64,000 nt of DNA from Gibbsiella quercinecans (GTDB lineage: Bacteria > Pseudomonadota > Gammaproteobacteria > Enterobacterales > Enterobacteriaceae). Positions 29,142-36,962 of this stretch are shown one piece after another. A model generated the notes under the pieces. It had not been told where the DNA came from. It made no database searches and saw only the letters and a program-made list of their open reading frames with translations. Position 1 is the stretch's first letter; each line of letters opens with the position of its first letter. Both the position numbers and the translations under genes were made by a program. The stretch is from the NCBI RefSeq assembly GCF_002291425.1, contig NZ_CP014136.1, forward strand, positions 310,001 to 374,000, given 5' to 3'.

Positions 29142-30436
29142 CCGATAAATCTACCCCGGAAGACGCGCAAAAAACCACGGCCGAGCTCGAAGCCGAGGCC
29201 CGCAAACGCGCCCGCGCGGCAATGGCCAGCCAGACGCCGGAGCAGAAAACGCCCCCCGGCCAGCCCGAAGTTACGCGTTTTCGCAAAAAAACCGGCCGAC
29301 GGACGCTGCTGGTCAGCCTGCTGAGCCTGACCTTACTGATGGCGCTGGCGCTCGGCGGCGACCATTTTCTTGGCATGCTGAAGAAGGACGAGAATAAAAC
29401 GGCGAAGACCGCACCGCCGCCCTCATCCGGCGCGGCACGCAATGAGCGCAAAAACCTCGGGCTGGACAGCAATCCATTCGGCCTGTTCGAACAGGGGAAA
29501 TCGGAAACGCCCGCCGACAGCCGTCAGGCTCAGGACGAAGTGTCGCCGTTACCACCTGAGCCGCCCGCTTTAAACAAGGCCGCCGCACTGGCGAACGGGA
29601 TGAACAACGCTCCGGCGACGACTCAGCGCAGCAATACAAGCCCGAGTCAAAATGGATCGCCCGGCGATGCAGGCACGCCCAGCCATCCGGCAACGTCAGA
29701 CGCCTATACGCCGTGTCAATCGGTGATGGTCAAAGGCAGCGACGGCCGGCTACGCTGCCAAGACGCCGACACACCGGCAACCGGAGACGACAATCCTGGC
29801 GCGGCGAAAATCACTGGCGTTCAACGACTGCCCCTCGATCCGGACCTCTATATCCCGGTTGACCGCTATATTCCCTGCTCAATGATGCGGCGCTTCGTGT
29901 CCGACGTGGGCGGCACACTTTCCTGCCTTATCAGCGAGGACGTTTACAGCGCCAGCAACCATGTGAAGCTGATCCCGGCGGGCACCATCGCCAGGGGCAT
30001 TTATCGCACCGGCGCGCTGCAACACGGCCGCAGCCGGATGTTTGTCATCTGGACGGAATTGCGCACGCCCGGCCAGCTACAAATTCCCTTGATCGATACG
30101 CAGGCTAGCGGCCAATTAGGTGAAGCCGGTATTGCCGGCTGGATCGATACCCATTTCTGGGAACGGTTCGGCAATGCCCTGATGCTGAGTACCGTACAAG
30201 ACGTGGCCGCTGCGGCGTCGGATTCGGCACCGGGCAAAGACCGCAATACCGACTACACCGAAAACACCCGCGCGGCCACGGCGGAAATGGCGAAAACGAC
30301 GCTGGAAAACAGCATCAATATCCCGCCCACGATGTACCTGAACCAGGGCGATGTGATCGGCATCATGACCGGTACGGATATCGATTTCTCTTCTGTCTAT
30401 CAACTGCGGCTGAAAACGAGGTGGTATGAGCGCTGA
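29138..30436 (+). CDS. virB10: VirB10-like energy-coupling scaffold protein
   Basis: A 432-residue protein that spans both membranes. A charged cytoplasmic start leads to a single membrane helix (LLVSLLSLTLLMALALGGDHF, about 54-74), a Pro-rich periplasmic linker, and the C-terminal beta-barrel domain. That domain contains PVDRYIPCSMMRRFVSDVGGTLSCLISEDVYS and VKLIPAGTIARGIYRTG. It senses ATPase activity and opens the outer-membrane pore. It overlaps virB9 by 4 bases and virB11 by 11 bases. Confidence 0.95.
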   Translation: MTDKSTPEDAQKTTAELEAEARKRARAAMASQTPEQKTPPGQPEVTRFRKKTGRRTLLVSLLSLTLLMALALGGDHFLGMLKKDENKTAKTAPPPSSGAARNERKNLGLDSNPFGLFEQGKSETPADSRQAQDEVSPLPPEPPALNKAAALANGMNNAPATTQRSNTSPSQNGSPGDAGTPSHPATSDAYTPCQSVMVKGSDGRLRCQDADTPATGDDNPGAAKITGVQRLPLDPDLYIPVDRYIPCSMMRRFVSDVGGTLSCLISEDVYSASNHVKLIPAGTIARGIYRTGALQHGRSRMFVIWTELRTPGQLQIPLIDTQASGQLGEAGIAGWIDTHFWERFGNALMLSTVQDVAAAASDSAPGKDRNTDYTENTRAATAEMAKTTLENSINIPPTMYLNQGDVIGIMTGTDIDFSSVYQLRLKTRWYER

Positions 30437-31454
30437 CAACCTGTCTCTTGAGTTCATGAAAAACCGGCTGTTCGGCGATTTTCTGCCGCTGGCGGGCCTG
30501 ACCGAAATCGCCATTAACCGTCCCGGCGAGATCCACACCAAAATACGCGGAAAATGGCAAAGGCACGACGCCCCGGTTACGCTGCGTCAGTGCTACGCTT
30601 TCGCCAAAGCACTGGCCTCCTGGAATGAGGACAACGTGGATGATACCTCGCCGATCCTGTCCGCCACGCTGGCATCGGGCGAGCGTATCCAGACCATTGT
30701 TCCCCCGGCCTGCGAGCGCGACACCGTTTCCATCACGCTGCGCAAGCCCTCATTCGAGCAAAAAACGCATCAGTCCTGGATAAACGCCGGTTTTTATCAC
30801 CGGGTGACCGGCAAGGAGCAAACGGAAAGTAAAGAGGATGAACTGGCCGGTTACTATAATCGCGGGGAGATCCCCCGCTTTATCGAAAAGGCGGTTGAAT
30901 ACGGTAAGACGCTATTTATCGTCGGCGAAACCGGGTCGGGTAAAACCACCTATATGAAAACGTTGCTGCACTATATTCCGCCGCATCTCAGACTGACCAC
31001 CATCGAAGACAACCCCGAAATCCGCTTTTACCGCCACGCCAATTATGTCCATCTGTTTTACCCGGCGGACGCCGGGGAGGATGCCATCGTCAGCCCCGGC
31101 AGGCTGATCCGGGCCAATTACCGCATGAATCCGGATCGGATTTTGCTGGCGGAAATTCGCGGAAAAGAAGCCTGGGACGCGCTAAAAATCGTCGGCTCCG
31201 GCCATGAGGGACTCATCACCTCTATGCACGCGGGCAGCCCTGAAGCCTGCATCGAAGGGATCATCGACCGCTGCTACGAACATCCTGACTGCCAAAATAT
31301 CCCGTTTTCGGTCCTGCTGCGCAAGGTGCTTAACAGCGTGGACGTCATCGTCAGCGTCGATATTCACGGCGATATTCGCCGCATGGGCGCGATTTATTTT
31401 AAACATCTTCATCTGAACAGCATGAAGGAGGTCTTTAATGAGGCGAATCGTTGA
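30426..31454 (+). CDS. virB11: VirB11-like ATPase
   Basis: A 342-residue hexameric secretion ATPase of the inner-membrane face. Walker A GETGSGKT is near residue 168, and the Asp box segment reads LRLTTIEDNPEIRF. The Walker B region is RILLAEIRGKEAWDALKIVGSGHEG, followed by the His-box-like ITSMHAGSPEAC. It helps switch between pilus assembly and DNA transfer. It overlaps the Cag12-like gene by 17 bases. Confidence 0.95.
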   Translation: MSADNLSLEFMKNRLFGDFLPLAGLTEIAINRPGEIHTKIRGKWQRHDAPVTLRQCYAFAKALASWNEDNVDDTSPILSATLASGERIQTIVPPACERDTVSITLRKPSFEQKTHQSWINAGFYHRVTGKEQTESKEDELAGYYNRGEIPRFIEKAVEYGKTLFIVGETGSGKTTYMKTLLHYIPPHLRLTTIEDNPEIRFYRHANYVHLFYPADAGEDAIVSPGRLIRANYRMNPDRILLAEIRGKEAWDALKIVGSGHEGLITSMHAGSPEACIEGIIDRCYEHPDCQNIPFSVLLRKVLNSVDVIVSVDIHGDIRRMGAIYFKHLHLNSMKEVFNEANR

Positions 31455-31842
31455 AATACTGTATGCCGGTGCGGCGCTGGTGATGCTCTCCGGCTGCGCA
31501 TCGCCGCCAGAGCCCGTTCAGCCCGCATGGGATACACCCGGCGCGGCCGTTAACGCCACGCTCCCGCAGTGGTCGGAAAATCGTATTATCGTATCGTCCC
31601 CCGACGTCGACGGCCGCTGGTCAACGTCCATCGTTTTCAGCCCTGAAGCCATATATCCGACCGGCGTCTGGTATGCCGTCGCGCACTCAAAACAGGTTGT
31701 CGTCAATACGCCCGATGGGGCGAGTTATTTCAGGGCGAAGTCCTGGCTGAGAAAACACGGTTATCGCGCCGTCGTGACTTATCAACCTAAAGCAACTGAC
31801 CGCCTCGCCAGTCATTCCACCGTGATTTATTTTTACCGCTGA
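31438..31842 (+). CDS. Cag12-like lipoprotein of the secretion operon
   Basis: A 134-residue protein with a lipobox (VMLSGC, Cys at about 20). It ends with a region of alternating strands (GVWYAVAHSKQVVVNTPDGASYFRAKSWLRKHGY) that matches proteins annotated as Cag12 family in conjugative elements. It probably associates with the core complex at the outer membrane. It starts within the end of virB11 with GAAGGAGGTCTTTA ahead. Confidence 0.75.
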   Translation: MRRIVEILYAGAALVMLSGCASPPEPVQPAWDTPGAAVNATLPQWSENRIIVSSPDVDGRWSTSIVFSPEAIYPTGVWYAVAHSKQVVVNTPDGASYFRAKSWLRKHGYRAVVTYQPKATDRLASHSTVIYFYR

Positions 31843-31907
31843 ACTCGACTGTCATCCACGTTCGCAATTCACCCGGCCTTTATCTTCTGCAATAAAAGGA
31901 TACCACC

Positions 31908-32282
31908 ATGAAAAATACCGTTATCGCGGCGACGCTCCTGTGCCTTGCCGTCGGCTTTTCCGCTCCGTCATTTGCGGCCGATCCCTGCGAAATTGTGTTG
32001 TGTCTGTATGGCAAAGCCACCGGCAACAGCGGCGGCAGCCGTGATTGTGACGTGGAGTCTGGATTACTATTCGTCATGCATCTCAGGCAGAATCATGAGA
32101 CGGACTGTCAGGAAAACGGGGGCACATTGGAGAGGTCCGTACTCGCCGCACCGAATGTCATGCCCGTCAGTTCTTCGGAGACACCCCAAAGCCGAGAGGC
32201 CACATTGATGTCCAGCGCTCGCTCAGGAATCTTTGCGATCGCAGGTGAACCTCGCGTTTCGCCGAGTTTGTCAGGACCGTAA
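31908..32282 (+). pseudogene. Truncated TrbM/KikA-type gene
   Basis: The frame begins with a signal peptide (MKNTVIAATLLCLAVGFSAPSFAAD) and the TrbM/KikA hallmark PCEIVLCLYGKATGNSGGS. That similarity ends by about residue 48. The last 60 or so codons are the reverse complement of the SDR on the other strand, so the gene was cut near 32060-32110 when a foreign block arrived. TrbM-type proteins are periplasmic helpers of conjugation. The remaining product is unlikely to work. Whether an intact copy exists elsewhere cannot be seen. Confidence 0.72.
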
Positions 32283-33067
32283 TAGGTCCCGCCTTTCGCC
32301 TCCGGTGAAGTGGCGGCGAAAAGTGTAGGCAGTGCGCCCTGGGCTGCGGGCTGAAACATGAACCAAAGGTACTTTCGCCAAAGCCCCAGTACGCTATTCG
32401 GGCCCGCTCCGTTCGGCAGCAGGTCTGTGCGGGAAATACCCGGATGAGCTGACATGCTGGAGATACCCCAACCAGCCGCATCGCTTCTGCGTTGCAATTC
32501 CAGGGCAAACATCAGGCAGGCCAGTTTCGACTGCCCATAAACAGTCATCGGCTTGTATTCGCGTTCCGCTTGCAGGTCGTCAAAGTTGATCGAGGCATCG
32601 CGGTTGCGACTGGCGATGCTGGAAAGGGTAACGACGCGAGGATTGTGGCCGTTGCGCAATAGGGGAAGCAGTTGGGCGGTCAGAGCGAAATGACCAAGGT
32701 AATTCGTGCCGAGCTGCAACTCAAAGCCATCGTCTGTGACCTTGCGTTGCGGAGGCATCATCACAGCAGCGTTGTTGATGAGAAGATCAAGGCTTTGCCG
32801 CTTTGCCCGCAGGCGTGATCCGAAGGCCGTGATGGATTCGATGTTGGCAAGATCGAGCACTTCGAAGCACACGGACGAGTCGGGCGCGGCCTGGCGAACT
32901 TTCGCAACGGCCACTTTCCCCTTGGCCAGGTTGCGGCCCGCAATGATTACCTCCGCTCCGGCAGCGGCGAGAGCAATGGCGTCCTCAAGCCCGAGGCCGC
33001 CAGTACCCGTGACGACGGCCGTGCGGCCGCTTTGAGACGGTATGTCCGATGTCTTCCACGTTGTCAT
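32108..33067 (-). CDS. SDR family oxidoreductase
   Basis: A 319-residue SDR of the retinol-dehydrogenase-like group. Cofactor motif TGTGGLG is at about residues 20-26. DLLINNAAVMMPP, LSSIAS and YGQSKLACLMFALELQ (catalytic Tyr/Lys) follow in order. The ATG at 33067 gives the group's start (MTTWKTSDIPSQSGRTAVVTG). The last residues after SEELTGMTF read into the trbM-like remnant. It is divergent from a TetR regulator that probably represses it. High GC, unlike the AT-rich catabolic locus. Confidence 0.9.
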   Translation of the reverse strand: MTTWKTSDIPSQSGRTAVVTGTGGLGLEDAIALAAAGAEVIIAGRNLAKGKVAVAKVRQAAPDSSVCFEVLDLANIESITAFGSRLRAKRQSLDLLINNAAVMMPPQRKVTDDGFELQLGTNYLGHFALTAQLLPLLRNGHNPRVVTLSSIASRNRDASINFDDLQAEREYKPMTVYGQSKLACLMFALELQRRSDAAGWGISSMSAHPGISRTDLLPNGAGPNSVLGLWRKYLWFMFQPAAQGALPTLFAATSPEAKGGTYYGPDKLGETRGSPAIAKIPERALDINVASRLWGVSEELTGMTFGAASTDLSNVPPFS

Positions 33068-33115
33068 GATCTTGCCCTTCAAAGGTTGTGAGTGTTACAC
33101 TAGGTGCACACATTA

Positions 33116-33130
33116 ATGCACTCAGTGCAT
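33116..33130. promoter_or_regulatory. Operator palindrome between SDR and TetR
   Basis: ATGCACTCAGTGCAT is a perfect palindrome around a central C. It lies 49 bases upstream of the SDR start and 20 bases upstream of the TetR start. This is the expected place for a TetR operator controlling both genes. A related GTGCAC element stands at 33104-33109. Confidence 0.68.
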
Positions 33131-33150
33131 TTTCGCAAGAGGAAAATTAC

Positions 33151-33753
33151 GTGACGTCGGAATTCATTGGCCGTCCCCCTAAGGAAGGCCGGCGCGAACG
33201 AAAGCAGCGCGAAACGCGGCTGCGCATCATCGAAACCGGATTGAAGCTTTTTTTGGCTAACGGGTATGACGGCACAACGCTCGACGCCATCGCTGAGGAA
33301 GCCGGGATCTCCCGGCGTACCTTCTTTTCCTACTTCAAATCCAAGGAAGACATCGTCATTGCCTGGCAGGCAGGGGTATGGGATGCAATGAGAGCGGAGC
33401 TACTCAAAGTGTCACCAGATGAAGCCCCATTGGATGCGGTGCGCAAGACGATGGTCAATCACGTATCCCAGTACGAATCCAGCAAAATGATTGCCATCGA
33501 CCGGGTGATGCGTGCGAGCGAAGCACTCATGGCACGAAAACAGGCCGCTTATGCAATGCAGGAAGAATCGCTTTACGACACCTTGTGCGAAGTGTGGCGG
33601 CAACCAGAACGTCGTTCCTCCCTACGCATCGTTGCGATGGTTTCCATTGGTGCCATGCGCCTTGCCCTTGAAGCCTGGGGTAAGCAAAGTGGCAAGCGAC
33701 CGGTAGCTAAATTACTGGAAGAGACTTTCGCAAATTTGAAAGCCGAGATATGA
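33151..33753 (+). CDS. TetR-family regulator (partner of SDR)
   Basis: A 200-residue TetR repressor. The N-terminal helix-turn-helix reads RLRIIETGLKLFLANGYDGTTLDAIAEEAGISRRTFFSYFKSKEDIV, and the ligand-binding helices follow. The GTG at 33151 is preferred because AAGAGGAAAA stands in front of it and the operator lies upstream. The frame is open to a GTG at 33088, but that extension would run through the operator. It is divergent from the SDR at 33067 and convergent with the next oxidoreductase. Confidence 0.88.
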   Translation: MTSEFIGRPPKEGRRERKQRETRLRIIETGLKLFLANGYDGTTLDAIAEEAGISRRTFFSYFKSKEDIVIAWQAGVWDAMRAELLKVSPDEAPLDAVRKTMVNHVSQYESSKMIAIDRVMRASEALMARKQAAYAMQEESLYDTLCEVWRQPERRSSLRIVAMVSIGAMRLALEAWGKQSGKRPVAKLLEETFANLKAEI

Positions 33754-33919
33754 ACTAGCAAGATTGAGTCGCCGGCCTTTTGCACGCCCGTTCCATGGCG
33801 AGGCTGGTACCGCGCAGGGCTGGTTCTTTGGCTACCGCTATAACGCAGCGAAGTTTCCGAATTTTCATATCTCTTGCTCGCCATTCGGATTCGTTCTGCA
33901 CTTAGAACGGAGATGCGGC

Positions 33920-34903
33920 TTACGGCGTGAGGACGATGCGGCCATTGAGCGAACGGCTTTCCATCCGTTCGTGCGCAGTAGCGGCCTTTTCGAACGGAAG
34001 CACGTCGATCGCTGTCTCGCCCAGCCCCGAAACAACCATCTTCAACGCGGCTTCAAGCGCGGGACGGATCACATCTGGATGCGTGGGTAGGTAGGCGCCT
34101 GCATTGAATCCGGACACGGTCGAACTGGCCAGCCAGAGGTCGTTGGTCTTTACATGGTGTTCCCAATCACCGCTGGCATTCCCAACGACGATGAGCCGAC
34201 TACCTGGCTTCATCAACGCGAAGCTGTGGCTGCGGACTGCGCCACCGACAGGGTCGATGATGATGTCGAACTTCTCGTCACCGAGAATTCCTGGCAATTC
34301 GTTGGAATCGACGATCCGGTCATAGGGTAGCTTCGTGTCCGCTGCGGCATCCAGCTTGCTTGGGCGTACCGTACCCACCACACGAGACGCACCGAGCTGC
34401 CTGGCAATCCCCGGAAATGCAGCGGAAAAGCCACCGAGCGCGCCATGAATGAGCACGCTCTCGCCTTTGGATAGATGCGCAACTTGAGTCAGGGCAACAT
34501 GCGCCATCGCCGCGTTGGGTATGACCGCGACAGCGAGAGCCGGATCTATGCCGGTGCCTTCGATCGACACGACGCCGCGCACCGGGGCGATGTATACGGA
34601 GGCATAGCCGCCGATGCCAGTACCCGCTGACATCGAAACGACTTGTTCGCCAACCGTGAAGCCGGTGACGCCCTCGCCAAGCGCACGCACCGTACCTGCC
34701 ACTTCAAGACCCGGAATGAAGGGTGGCTGAGCCATTCCCGGTACGTCTTTGAAGTGCCCTTGACGGAAGAAGACATCGACAAGCCCAACCGCAGCATGAG
34801 TGACGTCGATGGCGATTTCACCTGGACCGGGTGTCGGATCGGGCAACTGCGTAACGACGAGGACGGTTGGGTCTCCGAACCGGGTAGTTTGAACGGCCTT
34901 CAT
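33920..34903 (-). CDS. Zinc-type alcohol dehydrogenase/quinone oxidoreductase-like protein
   Basis: A 327-residue medium-chain reductase of the quinone oxidoreductase type. The N-terminal GroES-like domain starts MKAVQTTRFGDPTVLVV and contains PFIPGLEVAGTVRALGEGV. The Rossmann domain contains ESVLIHGALGGFSAAFPGIARQLGA. The catalytic zinc ligands of true alcohol dehydrogenases are not visible, so a zinc-free NADPH quinone reductase is likely. The ATG at 34903 has AAAGGAAAG upstream. It is divergent from a TetR gene with two operators between them. Confidence 0.9.
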   Translation of the reverse strand: MKAVQTTRFGDPTVLVVTQLPDPTPGPGEIAIDVTHAAVGLVDVFFRQGHFKDVPGMAQPPFIPGLEVAGTVRALGEGVTGFTVGEQVVSMSAGTGIGGYASVYIAPVRGVVSIEGTGIDPALAVAVIPNAAMAHVALTQVAHLSKGESVLIHGALGGFSAAFPGIARQLGASRVVGTVRPSKLDAAADTKLPYDRIVDSNELPGILGDEKFDIIIDPVGGAVRSHSFALMKPGSRLIVVGNASGDWEHHVKTNDLWLASSTVSGFNAGAYLPTHPDVIRPALEAALKMVVSGLGETAIDVLPFEKAATAHERMESRSLNGRIVLTP

Positions 34904-34948
34904 AGGACTTTCCTTTGCGAGACGGTTTGTGGGAGCGTGCGCCAATTT

Positions 34949-34972
34949 TTAACGCACATTGTGATGCGTTAA
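34949..34972. promoter_or_regulatory. TetR operator, copy 1
   Basis: Perfect arms TTAACGCA and TGCGTTAA around an 8-base centre (CATTGTGA). It lies 46 bases upstream of the oxidoreductase start. A near copy lies at 34998. Confidence 0.75.
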
Positions 34973-34997
34973 GTGGACGATAGCACGATTCCTCGTG

Positions 34998-35019
34998 TAA
35001 CGCACGTTAGGATGCGTTA
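34998..35019. promoter_or_regulatory. TetR operator, copy 2
   Basis: Arms TAACGCA and TGCGTTA around CGTTAGGA. It differs from copy 1 in three of 22 positions and lies 10 bases upstream of the TetR ATG, so binding there would also block the regulator's own translation start region. Two operators allow coordinate control of both genes. Confidence 0.75.
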
Positions 35020-35029
35020 ACATCGAGGC

Positions 35030-35722
35030 ATGAGAGAGAGAGCCCGTTCAGTCGAAGATAAGCAGCAGCGTTCCGAGGATTTGCTCGACGCAGCCGAGTC
35101 CCTTGCCCAGGAACTGGGAGGCGTGCGCTTCGTGACGGTCGCGGCGGTTACCGAGCATGCGGGCTTGCACCGAACGGGCGTGCGGCGCTATTACGCCAAC
35201 AAGGAGGAACTGTTCCTCGAACTGGCGGAGCGTGGCTGGTACCAGTGGCGCGATGCGATCAGAGCCGGGTTGTGTAATCAGGCGGGCTTGGAGTCGAAAG
35301 ATGTTGCAGAAGTCGTTGCCGATACCATCACTTCTCTCCCGGTCTTCTGCGACCTCTTAACCCATGTGACGCTGAGTCTGGAAGGTAGTGTGGACATGGA
35401 GCGCGCTCGCCGCTACAAGACTAACGCGTTCGCCGCCCATGACGACATCGTGGCCGCGCTGGTTCAGGCCAGCAGTATGACCACCGAACAGATACAGAAT
35501 TTGCTGGCGACGACGATCATGCTGGCTGCCGGCTTCTGGCAGGTATCACATCCGACGCCGACGCTCGCCCGGCTATACGAACAAGTACCGGAATGGGGGC
35601 ATGTTGCACTCGACTTCGGCCCTCGTCTCCGTCATCTGCTTCAAGCCACCGCTGTAGGGCTTGCGGGAATGGCCGCCCCGCGCTCGGGGAACGTTTCAAA
35701 AAAGCGAGGGAAGCGGGAATGA
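35030..35722 (+). CDS. TetR-family regulator (partner of oxidoreductase)
   Basis: A 230-residue TetR-type protein. The DNA-binding part reads LLDAAESLAQELGGVRFVTVAAVTEHAGLHRTGVRRYYANKEELFLELAERG, followed by a larger ligand domain. Start at the ATG at 35030 after ATCGAGGC. It is divergent from the quinone-oxidoreductase-like gene, with two operator copies between them, and most likely represses both. The tail is basic (GNVSKKRGKRE). Confidence 0.9.
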   Translation: MRERARSVEDKQQRSEDLLDAAESLAQELGGVRFVTVAAVTEHAGLHRTGVRRYYANKEELFLELAERGWYQWRDAIRAGLCNQAGLESKDVAEVVADTITSLPVFCDLLTHVTLSLEGSVDMERARRYKTNAFAAHDDIVAALVQASSMTTEQIQNLLATTIMLAAGFWQVSHPTPTLARLYEQVPEWGHVALDFGPRLRHLLQATAVGLAGMAAPRSGNVSKKRGKRE

Positions 35723-35781
35723 TCCGGTTGGCATCAGCTTGCTATCGCTGGATACATATGTAGTAACAGAGGGGTAAACGG

Positions 35782-36060
35782 TCAGGAAATGGTTATGCCT
35801 TGTGGCCGCCCGATTTCCCACGCCCCCCCACGGACGCGCATCATGGCGGCGAGCTGTTGGCCCAGCAGCTGTTCGATCACCGGCTTCCACGGCACTAGCG
35901 AGAAGGCCATGCCGCCATCGAGCGTAGCGTCGCCAGCAGGTTTTCCGCGAAGCTGACGGTACGGGCCGAAGCGTCGGGCACCAGCAGGCAAGGCACCTCA
36001 AAGTCGGCGGCGATGCGCTTCTTCTTCGCCAACAGCTTCAACCCGGACAAGGTGTTTACT
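35782..36060 (-). pseudogene. Remnant of a foreign relaxase (DUF3363-type) and an adjacent gene
   Basis: Minus-strand codons ending at 35782 read TLDGGMAFSLVPWKPVIEQ followed by LLGQQLAAMM and WEIGRPQGITI. This matches the C-terminal end of DUF3363 VirD2-like relaxases. Just upstream on the same strand, in another frame, stands a second fragment (GLKLLAKKKRIAADFEVPC, then LLVPDASARTVSF) that I cannot assign. A deletion seems to have joined the two. Neither fragment can be a working protein. They show that the 32-36 kb block came from a different mobile element. Confidence 0.6.
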
Positions 36061-36962
36061 ATGCGCCGGGATTTTTTTCACACAGTGCGCCAGCGCAGAT
36101 CCGGCCGCCGTCAGTCAAATATTATCGCGCTTGGGTCGTATAAGCGGCTGACCAAATCCCACGAACGGATAAAAGGAGCGATCGCAATGAAAGCCTCTCA
36201 ATTCCTGCCGGATATGTTCTGATTACTCGTCAGTCCTGCCGGTGAAATTCAATCCATAAGATTGTTAATTCCACCGGTTCACAAACATCAACCGCTAAAA
36301 ATAATAACAATGCACGCAGACAACGATTTTCGGCGTTTAATTCCATGCTCAGTCATGGAATTAAACGTGGCATGAGGCGAGTAAATTCAATTTCGCAGAA
36401 ATGGCTAATTTGCGTCGCCGAACCCACCGGCGAGCGTTCACCCCCAGGTGAACCGAGCTGGCCGGGGGGAGCCGAATAAATTTCGCCGCCCCAGCGAGCG
36501 AAAAGCTATCGCCCACGATAGCGGTTTATTTGGGGGGCGCAGCCCCGCACACCGTCGCGGCTAAGTCTCCGGCAAAAAGCCGGTAGCGTGACGCGACCAC
36601 CCTCTTTGAAGGCGTTTTCCCATTTTTTCGCTTGGCCGGAACGGACAAAAGAAAAAATAGGCGAAAAACGGCGTCTCAAAGGGGGTGGTCGCGCGTAGCG
36701 GGCGACGGTGTGCCGCCGTTGACGTTGGGGGTTTTGCCGCGGCGTCCAGCCGCGACATTACCCCCATGTGACATATCATAAGGGCGTCCAGCCCGCATGA
36801 ACTGGCGCACGCCGTTTGGTGCAGGGGAGCATGCTTTCCTGCACATGGCCGCATCGCGGCCACCTTCTCCGTCCCTGACGTTCGCCCCGCCTTTTCGCCC
36901 AACACCGTGGGGCGAATTAATGGGGCGACGTCATGGGGCCAACTGCTGACGAAGGAGGCATC
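36061..36962. other. Non-coding region upstream of mobB, likely holding oriT
   Basis: About 900 bases without a convincing gene. At 36187 there is a well-placed ribosome site (AAAGGAGCGATCGCA) and an 11-codon frame ending at 36222, perhaps a leader peptide. From 36420 to 36900 the DNA is GC-rich with G tracts. It contains the inverted repeat at 36334. ICEKp-type elements keep oriT just upstream of mobB, so this is the place to expect it here. Nick site not identified. Confidence 0.55.
36334..36367. repeat. Perfect inverted repeat, candidate oriT element
   Basis: Arms CGTTTAATTCCATG (36334-36347) and its complement CATGGAATTAAACG (36354-36367) flank a 6-base spacer CTCAGT. No T run follows. 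Such repeats are typical next to relaxase nick sites, and the mobB/mobC genes start 600 bases downstream. Confidence 0.6.

Noticed and set aside
36013..36222. A 69-codon plus-strand frame before mobB
   Set aside because: No family resemblance and it overlaps the minus-strand remnants; only its last 11 codons have a good ribosome site.
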